Assembly: GCF_025917685.1 (NCBI RefSeq)
Contig: NZ_CP089518.1
Location: forward strand, 659,001-723,000
Direction: 5' to 3'
Source: Bacillus cereus
Lineage (GTDB): Bacteria > Bacillota > Bacilli > Bacillales > Bacillaceae_G
DNA length: 64,000 nucleotides
The translations under genes were made by a program, and so were the position numbers. Shown one piece after another: positions 1-7,135 of the stretch. The first letter of the stretch is position 1; each line of letters opens with the position of its first letter. The notes below the pieces were generated by a model. The model searched no databases, was not told the origin of the DNA, and saw only the letters and a program-made list of their open reading frames with translations.

Positions 1-2
1 TA

Positions 3-296
3 GAAGAATATGAAAGAGAATCAACAGAAGCAGTAGATGAAAATATTGAAGAGTGGGAAAAACGTACAATGTCTGAGGTTCAAATTGATACATTGCTAAA
101 AGAGTTAAATGAATCTAATAGACAGGTATTTAAGTACAAAGTCTTCTATAACTTAACGTATCAAGAAATTTCAAGTGTCATGGGGATAACGGAGGCTAAT
201 GTCCGTAAGCAGTTTGAGCGTGCTCGAAAACGAGTTCAAAATATGATAGGAGGTATACAACATGACGAATTCAAAGAACTCCAAAGAAATGTATGA
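3..296 (+). CDS. RNA polymerase sigma factor, ECF-like, C-terminal part (cut by window edge)
   Basis: The reading frame is open to the left edge, so this is only the 3' part of the gene. The visible stretch carries a region-4 helix-turn-helix with the typical sigma-70 pattern: NLTYQEISSVMGITEANVRK, followed by a basic recognition-helix end. Region 4 contacts the -35 element. The stop codon lies 35 bp inside the next gene, which has its own AGGAGGT site, so the two are translationally linked. This sigma/membrane-protein arrangement is typical of ECF sigma factors with a membrane-bound antagonist. The ATG at 69 is unlikely to be the true start because coding sequence continues upstream of it. 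Confidence 0.85.
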   Translation, partial: EEYERESTEAVDENIEEWEKRTMSEVQIDTLLKELNESNRQVFKYKVFYNLTYQEISSVMGITEANVRKQFERARKRVQNMIGGIQHDEFKELQRNV

Positions 297-1686
297 CCTT
301 GCTGAAAAAATTGCTTTAGATGATTTTGATAAACTCGAAGAACAACATGAATTTTCACATACATATACGCGCAAAAAGAAATTGTTTATGGAAGAAATGA
401 AGCTGAAGGGCGAGCGACCACAGAAAAAGCGTAAAAGACATCGTATGTTAATCGCTGCTGCCTGTTTATTAATTGGTATGCCGACAACTGTTTTTGGTGC
501 AGTGAAAGTCTATAATATGATTGTTCAAAAACAAAATTACGAAGTAAATGTTTCAGTAACAAATAAGGAATCGAAAAAGACTGATAAGTGGTATAAGTTG
601 AAGGTTGGTAAATTACCAGAAAATATGGAAGCAATTGATGACTCTGCTATGAAATATTCATTTAAAGATAACTACGCAATGGGGGGATTTTCATTTGCTC
701 TTTGGAGGATAGGAGAAAACTCGGATTTTCAAACTCTGTATTCGAAAAGTTACGAGGAAAAGGATATAAATGGTAAAAAAGCAGTGGTTGTTCATAAAGA
801 CAATGGAAATAAAGATTTAATGTTTGATAGAGTGATTTTTCTCTATTTTGAGGAAGAGGGAATTATGTTACAAAGTTATATTGGAAACGATATAAATGAA
901 GAACAAATGATGGATGTGTTAGGGAACATTTCACTTGAGCCTACGTCAAAAGAAAAGGCATCACATATAACAGATTATGATAAAAAGTATTTTAGCGAAG
1001 AAAGTAAGCCTAAAAAAACTAAGGTGATTCCTTTGAAAAAAGATAGTAAACGACTATTTCATATAGGACAAAAGGTTCCAGTAACGATTATCATGGATAA
1101 CAGCAAAATTGAATATGTGATAGAAAAAGTTGAAGTTTTTGATTCAATCAAAGATTTTAAGCAAGAAAACTTTAATGAAACGGGATTAGGGAGACTAAGC
1201 GAGAATCAAGCTTTGGATCAAGCAGGACAATTGATACCATATAGACGGGATAAATATAAAATTGGAAATGGTAAAGATTCAATTGATCAATTAGTAGAGT
1301 CAAATTTAGTTCAGCCTAAATTTGTCTACTTGACAACAACAGTGAAAAACATTGGTAAACAGGCGACAGAAGAAATCTATATGCATCCATCCATAAAACA
1401 GCTTAAATTTGAAGGGAATGCATGGGAGTACGCTGGAAAAAATGGAGTTGCAGAAAGAAATATTATGACGGGCGAAGTTGATTATTTAGAACCCCACGGA
1501 GATGGAAAAAGCTTTTACAATATTGGCAGTATCACACCAGGACAAACGGTAAAGGTTAACCTAGGTTATTTTGTAGATGAGGATAAACTAGATTCAATCT
1601 TTTTGGATGCTTTCAATTACAGAGGGACTGGCGACACTGAAAATATGAATGCGAAACATCGTTGGTGGTTTGATATTCGTCAATAG
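262..1686 (+). CDS. Membrane-anchored putative anti-sigma factor (DUF4179-like architecture)
   Basis: 474 residues. A charged cytosolic N-terminus of about 60 residues is followed by one membrane helix (about residues 62-81) and a large lysine-rich external domain. This single-pass topology, with a short inner part and a long outer sensor, is what is expected of an antagonist for the sigma factor whose gene overlaps it by 35 bp. The start is supported by an AGGAGGT site at 248-254. I recognise no classical zinc-binding anti-sigma motif (HxxxCxxC), so the anti-sigma role is inferred from the partner gene and the topology. The outer domain resembles the DUF4179 style of Bacillus proteins, but I cannot confirm the family. 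Confidence 0.7.
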   Translation: MTNSKNSKEMYDLAEKIALDDFDKLEEQHEFSHTYTRKKKLFMEEMKLKGERPQKKRKRHRMLIAAACLLIGMPTTVFGAVKVYNMIVQKQNYEVNVSVTNKESKKTDKWYKLKVGKLPENMEAIDDSAMKYSFKDNYAMGGFSFALWRIGENSDFQTLYSKSYEEKDINGKKAVVVHKDNGNKDLMFDRVIFLYFEEEGIMLQSYIGNDINEEQMMDVLGNISLEPTSKEKASHITDYDKKYFSEESKPKKTKVIPLKKDSKRLFHIGQKVPVTIIMDNSKIEYVIEKVEVFDSIKDFKQENFNETGLGRLSENQALDQAGQLIPYRRDKYKIGNGKDSIDQLVESNLVQPKFVYLTTTVKNIGKQATEEIYMHPSIKQLKFEGNAWEYAGKNGVAERNIMTGEVDYLEPHGDGKSFYNIGSITPGQTVKVNLGYFVDEDKLDSIFLDAFNYRGTGDTENMNAKHRWWFDIRQ

Positions 1687-1711
1687 TAAAAACAATAGGA
1701 ACAATTGAACC

Positions 1712-1741
1712 AAAAAGCTGCTTATATTTAGCAGCTTTTTT
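1712..1741. terminator. Bidirectional intrinsic terminator
   Basis: AAAAAGCTGC and GCAGCTTTTT form a perfect stem around a short AT loop, with U tracts in both directions. It serves the anti-sigma gene on the plus strand and the convergent WYL regulator on the minus strand, and overlaps the last codons of the latter. Confidence 0.9.
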
Positions 1742-2690
1742 CGTCTTCATACATATGTAAAATTTCTTTCGCGCGTATACGCAAACCATCTATCAATTCT
1801 CTCGGTCCTAAAATTCGTGCATCTTTTCCAAGTCTATAAAATAAAGGAGTAATAAAGTTAATTTCACCTTTATCAATTGTTGAATTTATATACCCTGTCC
1901 CATCTTCGTTTACTACAACGAATTCCTCAAGGTAAGGAACGCTTTTACATTGGCGCAAGCCTTCTGTCGTTAATAAAACATGTAACTGAGTAGGAATGTT
2001 TATTACGTTAGAGTTAGAGGCAAACCATTCTTCTAAATTCATGAATGTATCTTCATTTTCTTCCGTTGATAATATAGAAAGAATACGATCGACGCGATAC
2101 AGTAATACTTTGTTTCGACTGTAGTCATAGGATGGCAAATACCATAAACCGTCGTGAGCATATACACCGATAGGATGAACATGTCTTGTTTTTATTCCCG
2201 ATTTAGATTCGTATTGAAAGTGTAAATTTTTATTTTCAATAGCCGCTGTTAACACTTCGTTTAAAAAAGGTGTCTCAATAGCTCTCTTCGGATTCCAAAA
2301 AGCGATATAAGAACGTATTTTATCTACTTTAGCTTTCGCATCATTTTGTAGAGAGCTATACAGTTTATGAGTAACGGAATTAATTTCTGTATTAAAAGGC
2401 AAGTCTCGGTAGTAGCTTAAAGATTGAAATGCAAAAAAGATGGAGACTGCTTCTTCTTCAGTAAATAAAATAGGTGGAATTACTTTATTCGTTAATACTT
2501 TATATCCTCCGTTACGACCTTGTTCAGCATAAATGGGTAACCCCATATCACTTAAATCTAAAATGTATCTATGAACTGTACGAACGGAAATATTAAATTC
2601 ATCAGCTATTTCTTGCGCTGTAAATGTTTTTTTCGCAGAAGCAAATATAAGAATGTCTAATAAACGTTTTGCTTTTGACAAATATATCAC
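1728..2690 (-). CDS. YafY-type HTH transcriptional regulator with WYL domain
   Basis: 320 residues. The N-terminus is a winged helix-turn-helix (about residues 5-60, with EIADEFNISVRTVHRYI as the HTH). The C-terminal half is a WYL domain with the diagnostic run DGLWYLPSYDYS, followed by a WCX-type tail. WYL domains in bacterial regulators bind small ligands or nucleic acid; the ligand here is unknown. The gene is divergent from a reductase of the RibD C-terminal family. A perfect inverted repeat in the 97-bp gap is a likely operator, so autoregulation and control of the reductase are both plausible. Confidence 0.88.
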   Translation of the reverse strand: MIYLSKAKRLLDILIFASAKKTFTAQEIADEFNISVRTVHRYILDLSDMGLPIYAEQGRNGGYKVLTNKVIPPILFTEEEAVSIFFAFQSLSYYRDLPFNTEINSVTHKLYSSLQNDAKAKVDKIRSYIAFWNPKRAIETPFLNEVLTAAIENKNLHFQYESKSGIKTRHVHPIGVYAHDGLWYLPSYDYSRNKVLLYRVDRILSILSTEENEDTFMNLEEWFASNSNVINIPTQLHVLLTTEGLRQCKSVPYLEEFVVVNEDGTGYINSTIDKGEINFITPLFYRLGKDARILGPRELIDGLRIRAKEILHMYEDEKSC

Positions 2691-2702
2691 CTATTTCTTT
2701 TT

Positions 2703-2725
2703 AACATGACATTCATTGTCATGTT
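2703..2725. promoter_or_regulatory. Inverted repeat, probable operator of the WYL regulator
   Basis: AACATGACA and TGTCATGTT are perfect 9-bp arms separated by TTCAT. The dyad lies 13 bp from the regulator start codon and about 62 bp before the reductase start, in the only gap between the two divergent genes. Confidence 0.7.
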
Positions 2726-2787
2726 TTACTGCTAGTATATTGCTTACATCATAATTTTATCAAGATGAGATGCAAGGAGGAAAAGGT

Positions 2788-3312
2788 ATGTCACGTGAAA
2801 TTGTTTTATTTATTGCGGCTAGTTTAGATGGATATATAGCGAAAGAAGATGATGATTTACAGTGGTTAATGGAAACGGAAGGTGAGGGGGACAACGGTTA
2901 TACAGAAATGTATGAAACGATTGATACAATAATTATGGGAAAGAGAACGTATGATTATGTGGTAGAGCATACGGAAACATTCCCGTACTTAGATAAAGCA
3001 TGTTATGTTTTTTCTCGTTCAGAAAAAGGTTCAAACGGAAACGTGGAGTTTGTAAATGAAGATATAGTGGAATTTACAAAAAGGTTAAAAGCACAAGAAG
3101 GATCTAAAATATGGATGGTCGGTGGAGGGAGTCTACTGAGAGAGTTCTTTAAGAATAATCTAATTGATGAATATGTTGTTACGATTACACCTCATATATT
3201 AGGTTCTGGTATTCCGTTATTTAAAGAAAAGAACCCGGAAATTCATTTAACTTTAACGGATACGAAACGTTTTGGCCAATTCGTAAATCTATATTATAAA
3301 GTAAAGTCCTAA
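2788..3312 (+). CDS. Dihydrofolate reductase family protein (RibD C-terminal-like)
   Basis: 174 residues. The fold signatures are the N-terminal strand IVLFIAASLDGYIA, the IIMGKRTYDY nucleotide-binding segment, and WMVGGGSLLREFF near the C-terminus, as in YyaP/YwjB-like proteins. It presumably reduces a pteridine or similar substrate with NAD(P)H; the substrate is not known. I choose ATG 2788 because AAGGAGG at 2774-2780 is well spaced from it; the upstream ATG at 2770 sits before that site. The gene is divergent from the WYL regulator, which probably controls it. Confidence 0.82.
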   Translation: MSREIVLFIAASLDGYIAKEDDDLQWLMETEGEGDNGYTEMYETIDTIIMGKRTYDYVVEHTETFPYLDKACYVFSRSEKGSNGNVEFVNEDIVEFTKRLKAQEGSKIWMVGGGSLLREFFKNNLIDEYVVTITPHILGSGIPLFKEKNPEIHLTLTDTKRFGQFVNLYYKVKS

Positions 3313-3320
3313 AGGATAAG

Positions 3321-3356
3321 AAAACACGACTATTGATGTATAGTCGTGTTTTTATG
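3321..3356. terminator. Bidirectional intrinsic terminator
   Basis: AACACGACTA and TAGTCGTGTT form a 10-bp stem with a 6-nt loop, A-rich on the left and followed by TTT on the right. It lies between the convergent reductase and histidine kinase genes and reaches the kinase stop codon. Confidence 0.88.
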
Positions 3357-4725
3357 TAGCTGGTAATGAAATCGTAAAGCAAGATCCATGACCAACTTCA
3401 CTTGTTGCAGTAATATTTCCGCCGTGTAGTTCTACAATTTCCTTTACGATGGAGAGTCCTAAACCAGTTCCACCTGTAGCTCTGGAGCGCGCTTTATCAA
3501 CCCGGTAAAAGCGGTCGAAAATGTGAGGAAGGTCTTCTGGGGGAATACCTTCTCCCTCATCCTCAATTTTGATGGAAATATGTTTATCTTCTTCTGTAAC
3601 AGAAATATTGATATGAGAATGTTCTTTTGAATGCCTGTAAGCGTTATTTAAAATGTTCACTACAACTTGTTCGAATCGCTGTTCATCCAAGTTTACTAAC
3701 AGTGAAGGAGGACAAGTGAAAGAAACTGTAATGTGTCTTTCCTTATACATCGCGTTTACTTTTTCGGTTATGCGAGTAAGGAAGGTGTGTAAATGCACTT
3801 CCTTTACTTGAATAAAAAAGTTATGTTTTTCCATTTGGGCGAGTGAAAATAAATCTTGAACTAAGTTTGTAATATAATCAGATTCGTCTTTTATAATGGA
3901 TAAGTATCGTAAACGTTGCTCAGGAGGTGTACTTTCTTTTAATGCAATGTCAGCATAACCTCTTACGTACGTTAAAGGTGTTCTTAATTCATGAGCAACA
4001 CTTGCTAGAAATTCACTTCTTTCAGTTTTCATATAATGTAAATCATTTGCGAGAGTTTGGATGGATTCTGCTAGTTCACCAATTTCGTCATTTCGAGTAG
4101 TCGTTAATGAAACCGATAAATCCCCCTTACTCATTTTTTCAGTCGCTTGTTTCATGTGTAACAATGGTTTTGTTAATAAACGTGACAATAGAAAAATGGT
4201 GATAGCTGTTAATAGGAAAGTAATGACTCCGGCGATAATGAATTGTCTTGTTAGCCCGTTAACCATTTTTTCGATTGATTCCGTCCCGAGAAACATATAT
4301 ACATAGCCTTCCGTTTTTCCTGCCACTATAATTGGGCTAACTGTACATATGTAATTAGATGTTTTCCAATGATTCTCTATAATTGCTCCATCATGATCTG
4401 TTCGTGTTTGCATGCCTTCAATATGCTTTTTTATAGTAGTATTTATTTCATTGGATTTTGCTAGCACTTCCTTATTTGCATTTGTAATAATAACAGTTGT
4501 TTCAGCTTCGGATTCCATTAAAGCAACATGGGAGATTGTTTGCCTATCAAAATATTTTTCAAGGACATCTCGGTGACTATTTCCACGCTTTAATAAAGCT
4601 GTCATTTCTTCATTTACTCTATTGTTTACAAGGCTATAATAGAGCAAGACAAATAGAACACTTTCGATTAAAAGTGTAACAATTAGAAAATAAAATCCGA
4701 GTTGAAGAGAAATTCGCTTCATCAT
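3352..4725 (-). CDS. Two-component sensor histidine kinase
   Basis: 457 residues. Membrane helices at about 10-30 and 161-182 flank an extracytoplasmic sensor of about 130 residues. These are followed by a HAMP linker (about 183-235), a HisKA domain with the phospho-acceptor His245 in SVAHELRTPLTYVRGY, and a complete HATPase domain (N box NILNNAYRHS; G boxes DEGEGIP and GGTGLGLSIVKEI). It starts 8 nt after the stop of the response regulator gene, and its ribosome binding site overlaps that stop, so the two are one operon. The pair is divergent from a lipoprotein gene, which is the obvious candidate target or sensor partner. Confidence 0.95.
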   Translation of the reverse strand: MMKRISLQLGFYFLIVTLLIESVLFVLLYYSLVNNRVNEEMTALLKRGNSHRDVLEKYFDRQTISHVALMESEAETTVIITNANKEVLAKSNEINTTIKKHIEGMQTRTDHDGAIIENHWKTSNYICTVSPIIVAGKTEGYVYMFLGTESIEKMVNGLTRQFIIAGVITFLLTAITIFLLSRLLTKPLLHMKQATEKMSKGDLSVSLTTTRNDEIGELAESIQTLANDLHYMKTERSEFLASVAHELRTPLTYVRGYADIALKESTPPEQRLRYLSIIKDESDYITNLVQDLFSLAQMEKHNFFIQVKEVHLHTFLTRITEKVNAMYKERHITVSFTCPPSLLVNLDEQRFEQVVVNILNNAYRHSKEHSHINISVTEEDKHISIKIEDEGEGIPPEDLPHIFDRFYRVDKARSRATGGTGLGLSIVKEIVELHGGNITATSEVGHGSCFTISLPAT

Positions 4726-4733
4726 TTTGCTCC

Positions 4734-5411
4734 TTATTTTTCAATATCAATCCATCGATATCCTACTCCGTAAACAGTTTTTAAATGGTGATCAATGGGG
4801 AAATCTACTTTTCGTAATTTATCACGTAAATTACGAATATGTGAATCGACTGTTCTATCTTCTGTATTTGTATTTAAACCCCAAATTCGTTCAATGAGCT
4901 GATCACGGTTTAATACGTAGTTCACATGACGTAAAAATAATCCGAGTAAAGAGAACTCGATTGGTGTGAGAAGAATTTCTTCATTATAGACAGAAACGAA
5001 ATGCTTTGCCTCATCCCATAAAATGCCGTGATATTGGATTTGCGTACGTTGATTCGTTCGCCTTAAAACAGCTTCAATTCTTGCGAAAAGCTCTTCTTCG
5101 TGGAATGGTTTCGTCACGTAATCATCTGCTCCGAGTTTTAACCCTTGGACAACATCTACTGTTTGATCACGAGCGGTAACCATAATAATAGGCACGTTAC
5201 TAAATGATCGAATTCTTTTGCACGTTTCCCATCCGTCCATCTTTGGCATCATAATATCGAGTAAAACAAATTTAAAGTTTCGATTTTCTATATGTAAAAT
5301 AGCTTCTTCTCCTGAAGTCGCACATATGCAGTTATATCCAATTGGAGTAAGATAAAGTGTTAATAATTCAAGCATTCTCGGTTCATCGTCTACGAGTAGT
5401 ATATCGATCAT
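4734..5411 (-). CDS. OmpR/PhoB-family response regulator
   Basis: 225 residues. The receiver domain has the acidic pair D8-D9, phospho-acceptor Asp52 (LLDIMMPKMDG) and the conserved Lys in YVTKPF. The C-terminal winged helix ends with the typical YGVGYRWI. I choose the start at 5411 (MIDILLVDDEP) because GGAGG (complement at 5418-5422) is correctly spaced from it; the longer frame to 5426 starts before this site. It is the first gene of the two-component operon. A 44-bp dyad containing TATAAT lies 51 bp upstream. Confidence 0.94.
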   Translation of the reverse strand: MIDILLVDDEPRMLELLTLYLTPIGYNCICATSGEEAILHIENRNFKFVLLDIMMPKMDGWETCKRIRSFSNVPIIMVTARDQTVDVVQGLKLGADDYVTKPFHEEELFARIEAVLRRTNQRTQIQYHGILWDEAKHFVSVYNEEILLTPIEFSLLGLFLRHVNYVLNRDQLIERIWGLNTNTEDRTVDSHIRNLRDKLRKVDFPIDHHLKTVYGVGYRWIDIEK

Positions 5412-5461
5412 AGAGTACCTCCGCATTTGTAGTTATTACGTTAAATTGTAAGTCAAAATCA

Positions 5462-5505
5462 TGAAGAAATGGTGCAGATTATAATGCATCTGCATAATTT
5501 CTTCA
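5462..5505. promoter_or_regulatory. Long dyad with central TATAAT in a divergent promoter region
   Basis: Arms of 18 nt pair at 16 positions: TGAAGAAAT + TGCAGAT on the left and ATCTGCA + ATTTCTTCA on the right, around an 8-nt centre. TATAAT occurs at 5480-5485, and on the other strand at 5478-5483. It lies between the response regulator (minus) and the lipoprotein (plus), so it can act on both. Confidence 0.7.
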
Positions 5506-5583
5506 GAATTGCTTGTTATTGTAAAGTTGAAATTCCATTTTAGGTAATAAGATTGGTTCGAAAACAATTACGGGGGCGATATA

Positions 5584-6831
5584 GTGAAAAAGATGACCCG
5601 AATTTTTGGGATAACAATAATTGCAGCAGTCGGTCTTGCGGCATGCGGACAAACGAATACAGATCATAAAAATCATGAATCTACAGAAGAGAAGAAAACA
5701 GAGAAAAAGGAAATGAAAATGAATCAGAAAGTAACTGCGCCGAAAGAAATGAATCAAGGTGCATCGAATGATTTATTAACGACAAGTTTAAAAAATGTAA
5801 CGAGATTAAATACAAATGATCCTTTGCAAATGGCAGTATTAACTTCGCAAACAATATGGCCGGCAACTCATAAAGAGAATCAGCCAGGTGCTGTTATTTT
5901 AGTGCCAGTGAACGAGTGGCAATTAGGTATTGCAAGTGCGGATCTTATTCATCATCCGAATAACGGACCGATTTTATTTATAGAAAAAGAAAAAGTACCT
6001 GAAATGACGTTAAAAGAAATAAAACGATTAAATCCGCTCGGAACGAAAGATGGAACACAAATTATGGTTATGGGGGATGTAGGCGTTAGCACGCTTGAAC
6101 AATTAAAAGATTATAAAGTAAAACAAATAAAAGAAACAGATCCAGCTACATTTGCAAAAGATGTTGATAAAGAATACGCCGATATAACAGGAAGCTATCC
6201 AAATAGCGTTATCGTCGGTTCGTCTGAAGAGGAAGGGCGTTTATATACAACACCAGCTGTAAACTGGATTTCTCATATGCCAGAACCACTACTCTATACA
6301 GAAAAGAATAAAGTGCCAGAATCGACGATAGAGGCATTAAAGATGAGAAAAGATAAAGCAAATATGTATTTACTAGGACCAGAAAAAATCGTTTCCAAAG
6401 AAGTAGAAAAAGAGTTAAGCAAATACGGGAAAGTAACGCGTATTAGTGGGGAGACTCCAGTAGAAAATTCTATTGCATTTGCGAAATTTAAAGATGAAAA
6501 AACGAAATTTGGGTGGGGGTTCACAAAAACAGGTCACGGTTTATCATTTGTTTCAAGTAAAACACCAGACTTAGCAATTGCGGGAGCGCCGTTTTCACAT
6601 ATGGGTAAACATGCCCCTGTTGTTTTGCTTGAGGAAGGAAAAGCTTCACAACCAGTTTATGACTTCCTTGCTAGTATTCAACCGAAGTTTAAAGATGACC
6701 CAACACTTGGACCGTATAACCATGGCTTCTTATTAGGAAGTACTAGTGATATTTCATTTGAAACACAAGGTATATTGGATGAGAGATTAGAGATTGTGCA
6801 AGAAAGTGGTCAAGGTCACGGTGGACATTAA
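5584..6831 (+). CDS. Lipoprotein with cell-wall-binding-repeat-2-like domains, His-rich tail
   Basis: 415 residues starting at GTG (MKKMTRIFG), preceded by a modest GGGGG site. A lipoprotein signal ends in LAAC with lipidated Cys21, followed by a charged Lys/Glu/Met/His linker. The body contains repeated segments of the type 'P-LLYTEK/FIEKEKVPE-T-AL/IKRL/MR-...MYLLG/IMVMG', which resemble cell wall-binding repeat 2 modules (PF04122) known from LytC-like proteins. The C-terminus is GQGHGGH, and the N-terminal linker also carries HKNHES and MKMNQ, so metal contact is possible. It is divergent from the two-component operon. A bcr1-like element begins at its stop codon. Function unknown. Confidence 0.75.
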   Translation: MKKMTRIFGITIIAAVGLAACGQTNTDHKNHESTEEKKTEKKEMKMNQKVTAPKEMNQGASNDLLTTSLKNVTRLNTNDPLQMAVLTSQTIWPATHKENQPGAVILVPVNEWQLGIASADLIHHPNNGPILFIEKEKVPEMTLKEIKRLNPLGTKDGTQIMVMGDVGVSTLEQLKDYKVKQIKETDPATFAKDVDKEYADITGSYPNSVIVGSSEEEGRLYTTPAVNWISHMPEPLLYTEKNKVPESTIEALKMRKDKANMYLLGPEKIVSKEVEKELSKYGKVTRISGETPVENSIAFAKFKDEKTKFGWGFTKTGHGLSFVSSKTPDLAIAGAPFSHMGKHAPVVLLEEGKASQPVYDFLASIQPKFKDDPTLGPYNHGFLLGSTSDISFETQGILDERLEIVQESGQGHGGH

Positions 6832-6985
6832 TAAAGTGAAACTTTAATCAGTGGGGGGGGTTCCTCCCCCATTGATTAAAAGCCCTCACCAATCGGGCTT
6901 TTACGGGCAGTTGATCTCCACCTAACATCTTTGCTTTCGCTGAATTTTGAGGTGGGGTCTTACTGCCAGTTAATGCGGGGTAAAA
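6831..6985 (+). repeat. bcr1-like repeat element, full-length copy 1
   Basis: Begins with ATAAAGTGAAACTTTAATCAG and ends with the GCGGG(G)TAAAA terminus shared by the other copies. Inside are a G-run/C-run hairpin, AAAAGCCC/GGGCTTTT (a terminator-like stem), and a long AGGTGG/CCACCT stem. Its left ATAAA flank begins at the last base of the lipoprotein stop codon. Family assignment rests on resemblance to the known B. cereus-group bcr1 repeat of about 155 bp. Confidence 0.85.
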
Positions 6986-6990
6986 TGAGC

Positions 6991-7023
6991 AAAGGCGCTG
7001 CTAAGGTAGCGTCTTTTTTTAGG
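6991..7023 (+). terminator. Intrinsic terminator after the lipoprotein gene
   Basis: GGCGCTGC...GTAGCGTC followed by seven T. It sits just beyond the bcr1-like copy, consistent with the repeat having inserted between the gene and its terminator. Confidence 0.65.
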
Positions 7024-7044
7024 AAACTTTTACATAGCAAAAAA

Positions 7045-7127
7045 TCCTCTACTCGTTATATAATAGCCTTCGTGCAGTCGGCCCTGATTTTCTTACGGAG
7101 AAAATCAAATGATAAAAGAGTAGAGGA
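7045..7127 (+). promoter_or_regulatory. Structured leader that can sequester the SulP ribosome binding site
   Basis: TCCTCTACTC (7045-7054) is exactly complementary to GAGTAGAGGA (7118-7127), which contains the AGAGGAG site used by the TTG start at 7136. Between them lies an independent perfect hairpin, GATTTTCT/AGAAAATC (7086-7106), and a GGCC-containing stretch. The closing 10-bp stem plus internal hairpins is the layout of a translational riboswitch or protein-binding leader. I could not match it to a known class. Confidence 0.55.
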
Positions 7128-7135
7128 GTGGTATT

